Shown here in pieces: positions 6,184 through 7,125 of a stretch of 7,125 nucleotides of DNA (positions within the stretch are counted from its first letter, which is position 1; each line of letters starts with the position of its first letter). The translations under genes were made by a program, and so were the position numbers. The DNA is taken from the NCBI GenBank assembly GCA_017622395.1, contig JAGARF010000048.1:1-7125 (forward strand). The letters run 5' to 3'. The notes below the pieces were generated by a model, which was not told where the DNA came from, did no database searches, and worked only from the letters and a program-made list of their open reading frames with translations. The DNA comes from Clostridia bacterium. Its GTDB lineage: Bacteria > Bacillota > Clostridia > RGIG6154.

Positions 6184-7125
6184 TTACTTCTTTTTAATGT
6201 CCTTAGATACATTCAAAACAAGTCCCATTGCAAACATTACAAACACAAGGGATGAGCCTCCCGCACTAAAGAAAGGAAGCGGCATACCTGTTACAGGTAT
6301 TATGTTTGTTACAACACAGATATTAATTACAAACTGTGCCGCCATAAGTATTGTTACGCCAAGTACAACAAGACTTTTGTATCTGTCCTGAGTGTTTATT
6401 GCAATTACAACGCATCTCCAGAGCATTATGCAGAAAAGACCTACAACCAAAATTGCACCTAAAAACCCGAGTTCTTCGCAGATAACCGCAAAGATAAAGT
6501 CATTCTGAGGTTCAGGCAGATATAAGAACTTTTGTCTGCTTCCGCCAAGTCCAAGTCCGAACAGTCCTCCTGAGCCTATGGCATAAAGAGCCTGAATTGT
6601 CTGATATGCTCCCTCCTGAATATGGTCAAGAGGGTGTAAAAAAGCTTCAATTCTCTGCCATCTGTATTCTGCACCTTCACCTGTAAGAAGCCATATAACC
6701 GCAGGCACTACAGGTATGCAGCACAAAAGGAAATGCCCCATTTTTGCACCCGAAAAATACATCATTCCTGCTGTTATAAGAGCAATTAATACTATACAAC
6801 TGAAATGAGGCTGAAAAACAAGCATTCCGCAAATCAAAAGTGCCGGGAGCATACAAACAACAAAGTCCTGAAGAAACTTTGATTTTTCCCAATTCTTATT
6901 TTCAAGATGCTTTGCAAGAACAAGTATTATTGCTATCTTTGCAAACTCAGAGGGCTGAAAGCTGAATCCTCCAAGCTGAATCCATCTTCTTGCACCGTTA
7001 ACAGATGGCATAGCAAATACAATTACAAGCAACACAAGTGTTGCAATGTATGCAGGGCCTGTCAACCTTTTGATTTTATCCATATCAACTTTAACAGCAA
7101 ATATCATTGCAGCAAAGCCGATTAC
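6184..7125 (-). CDS. ftsW: SEDS-family glycan polymerase FtsW/SpoVE (N-terminus beyond right edge)
   Basis: SEDS proteins are polytopic membrane glycosyltransferases that polymerise lipid II into glycan strands, working with a class B penicillin-binding protein at the septum (FtsW) or in the spore cortex (SpoVE). The 313 visible residues run to a TAA at 6184-6186; about 70 N-terminal residues, with the first membrane span, are missing. Family motifs are NGARRWIQLGGFSFQPSEFAK near residues 43-63 of the visible part, LYAIGSGGLFGLGLG, LPEPQNDFIFAVICEELG with the conserved catalytic-position Asp at about 209, and the C-terminal PVTGMPLPFFSAGGSSLV. Several hydrophobic spans are evident between them, and the tail is basic (SKDIKKK). 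The last motif has Ala where many family members have Tyr (SYGG). The position before murA and ftsQ favours FtsW/SpoVE over RodA. The 44-base gap to murA has no terminator, so they are probably cotranscribed. FtsW and SpoVE cannot be separated by sequence here. Confidence 0.95.
   Translation of the reverse strand, partial: VIGFAAMIFAVKVDMDKIKRLTGPAYIATLVLLVIVFAMPSVNGARRWIQLGGFSFQPSEFAKIAIILVLAKHLENKNWEKSKFLQDFVVCMLPALLICGMLVFQPHFSCIVLIALITAGMMYFSGAKMGHFLLCCIPVVPAVIWLLTGEGAEYRWQRIEAFLHPLDHIQEGAYQTIQALYAIGSGGLFGLGLGGSRQKFLYLPEPQNDFIFAVICEELGFLGAILVVGLFCIMLWRCVVIAINTQDRYKSLVVLGVTILMAAQFVINICVVTNIIPVTGMPLPFFSAGGSSLVFVMFAMGLVLNVSKDIKKK

Noticed and set aside
6677..6892. 71-codon minus-strand frame inside ftsW
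   Set aside because: It is an alternate frame of FtsW membrane segments; the FtsW frame is continuous here.
1..7125. Novel multi-gene system, mobile element, CRISPR array, tRNA or rRNA
   Set aside because: Nearly all of the window is covered by five well-known genes. The only gaps are short and are filled by promoters and terminators; no repeat array, transposase, or RNA-gene structure is seen.

Overview
This is an ordinary chromosomal stretch of core cell-division, cell-wall and protein-export genes from a low-to-moderate GC Gram-positive bacterium, most likely a member of the Clostridia. The assignment rests on moderate AT-richness, strong GGAGG-type ribosome binding sites, sigma-A-type promoters, hairpin-plus-U-tract terminators, a Firmicutes-style FtsZ/DivIB/SecA set, and murA inside a division gene cluster. 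I cannot fix the genus from sequence alone.

All five genes lie on the minus strand, so transcription runs from high to low coordinates. In that order: (1) ftsW/spoVE, cut off at the right edge (6184-7125); (2) murA (4859-6139); (3) ftsQ/divIB (4120-4890, overlapping the end of murA); (4) a rho-independent terminator (4076-4112); (5) a 200-base gap holding an operator-like dyad and a near-consensus promoter; (6) ftsZ (2783-3913) with its own terminator (2739-2771); (7) a short gap with a second promoter; (8) secA, open to the left edge after 889 codons (1-2667).

The first three genes look like one transcription unit: FtsW polymerises the glycan from lipid II, MurA commits UDP-GlcNAc to precursor synthesis, and DivIB/FtsQ is a membrane-anchored divisome protein. 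ftsZ, which makes the cytokinetic ring, appears to be an independent single-gene unit with a terminator on either side. secA, the ATPase motor of the Sec translocase, has its own extended -10 promoter.

I found no mobile element, CRISPR array, RNA gene, broken gene or new multi-gene system. The points most worth a second look are modest: a 21-base dyad upstream of ftsZ that is partly repeated inside the preceding terminator stem, an ambiguous ftsQ start with an unusually distant Shine-Dalgarno sequence, the compact gene order (no murG between ftsW and murA, no ftsA before ftsZ, secA directly after ftsZ), and a local departure from the usual SecA sequence in its helical scaffold region.
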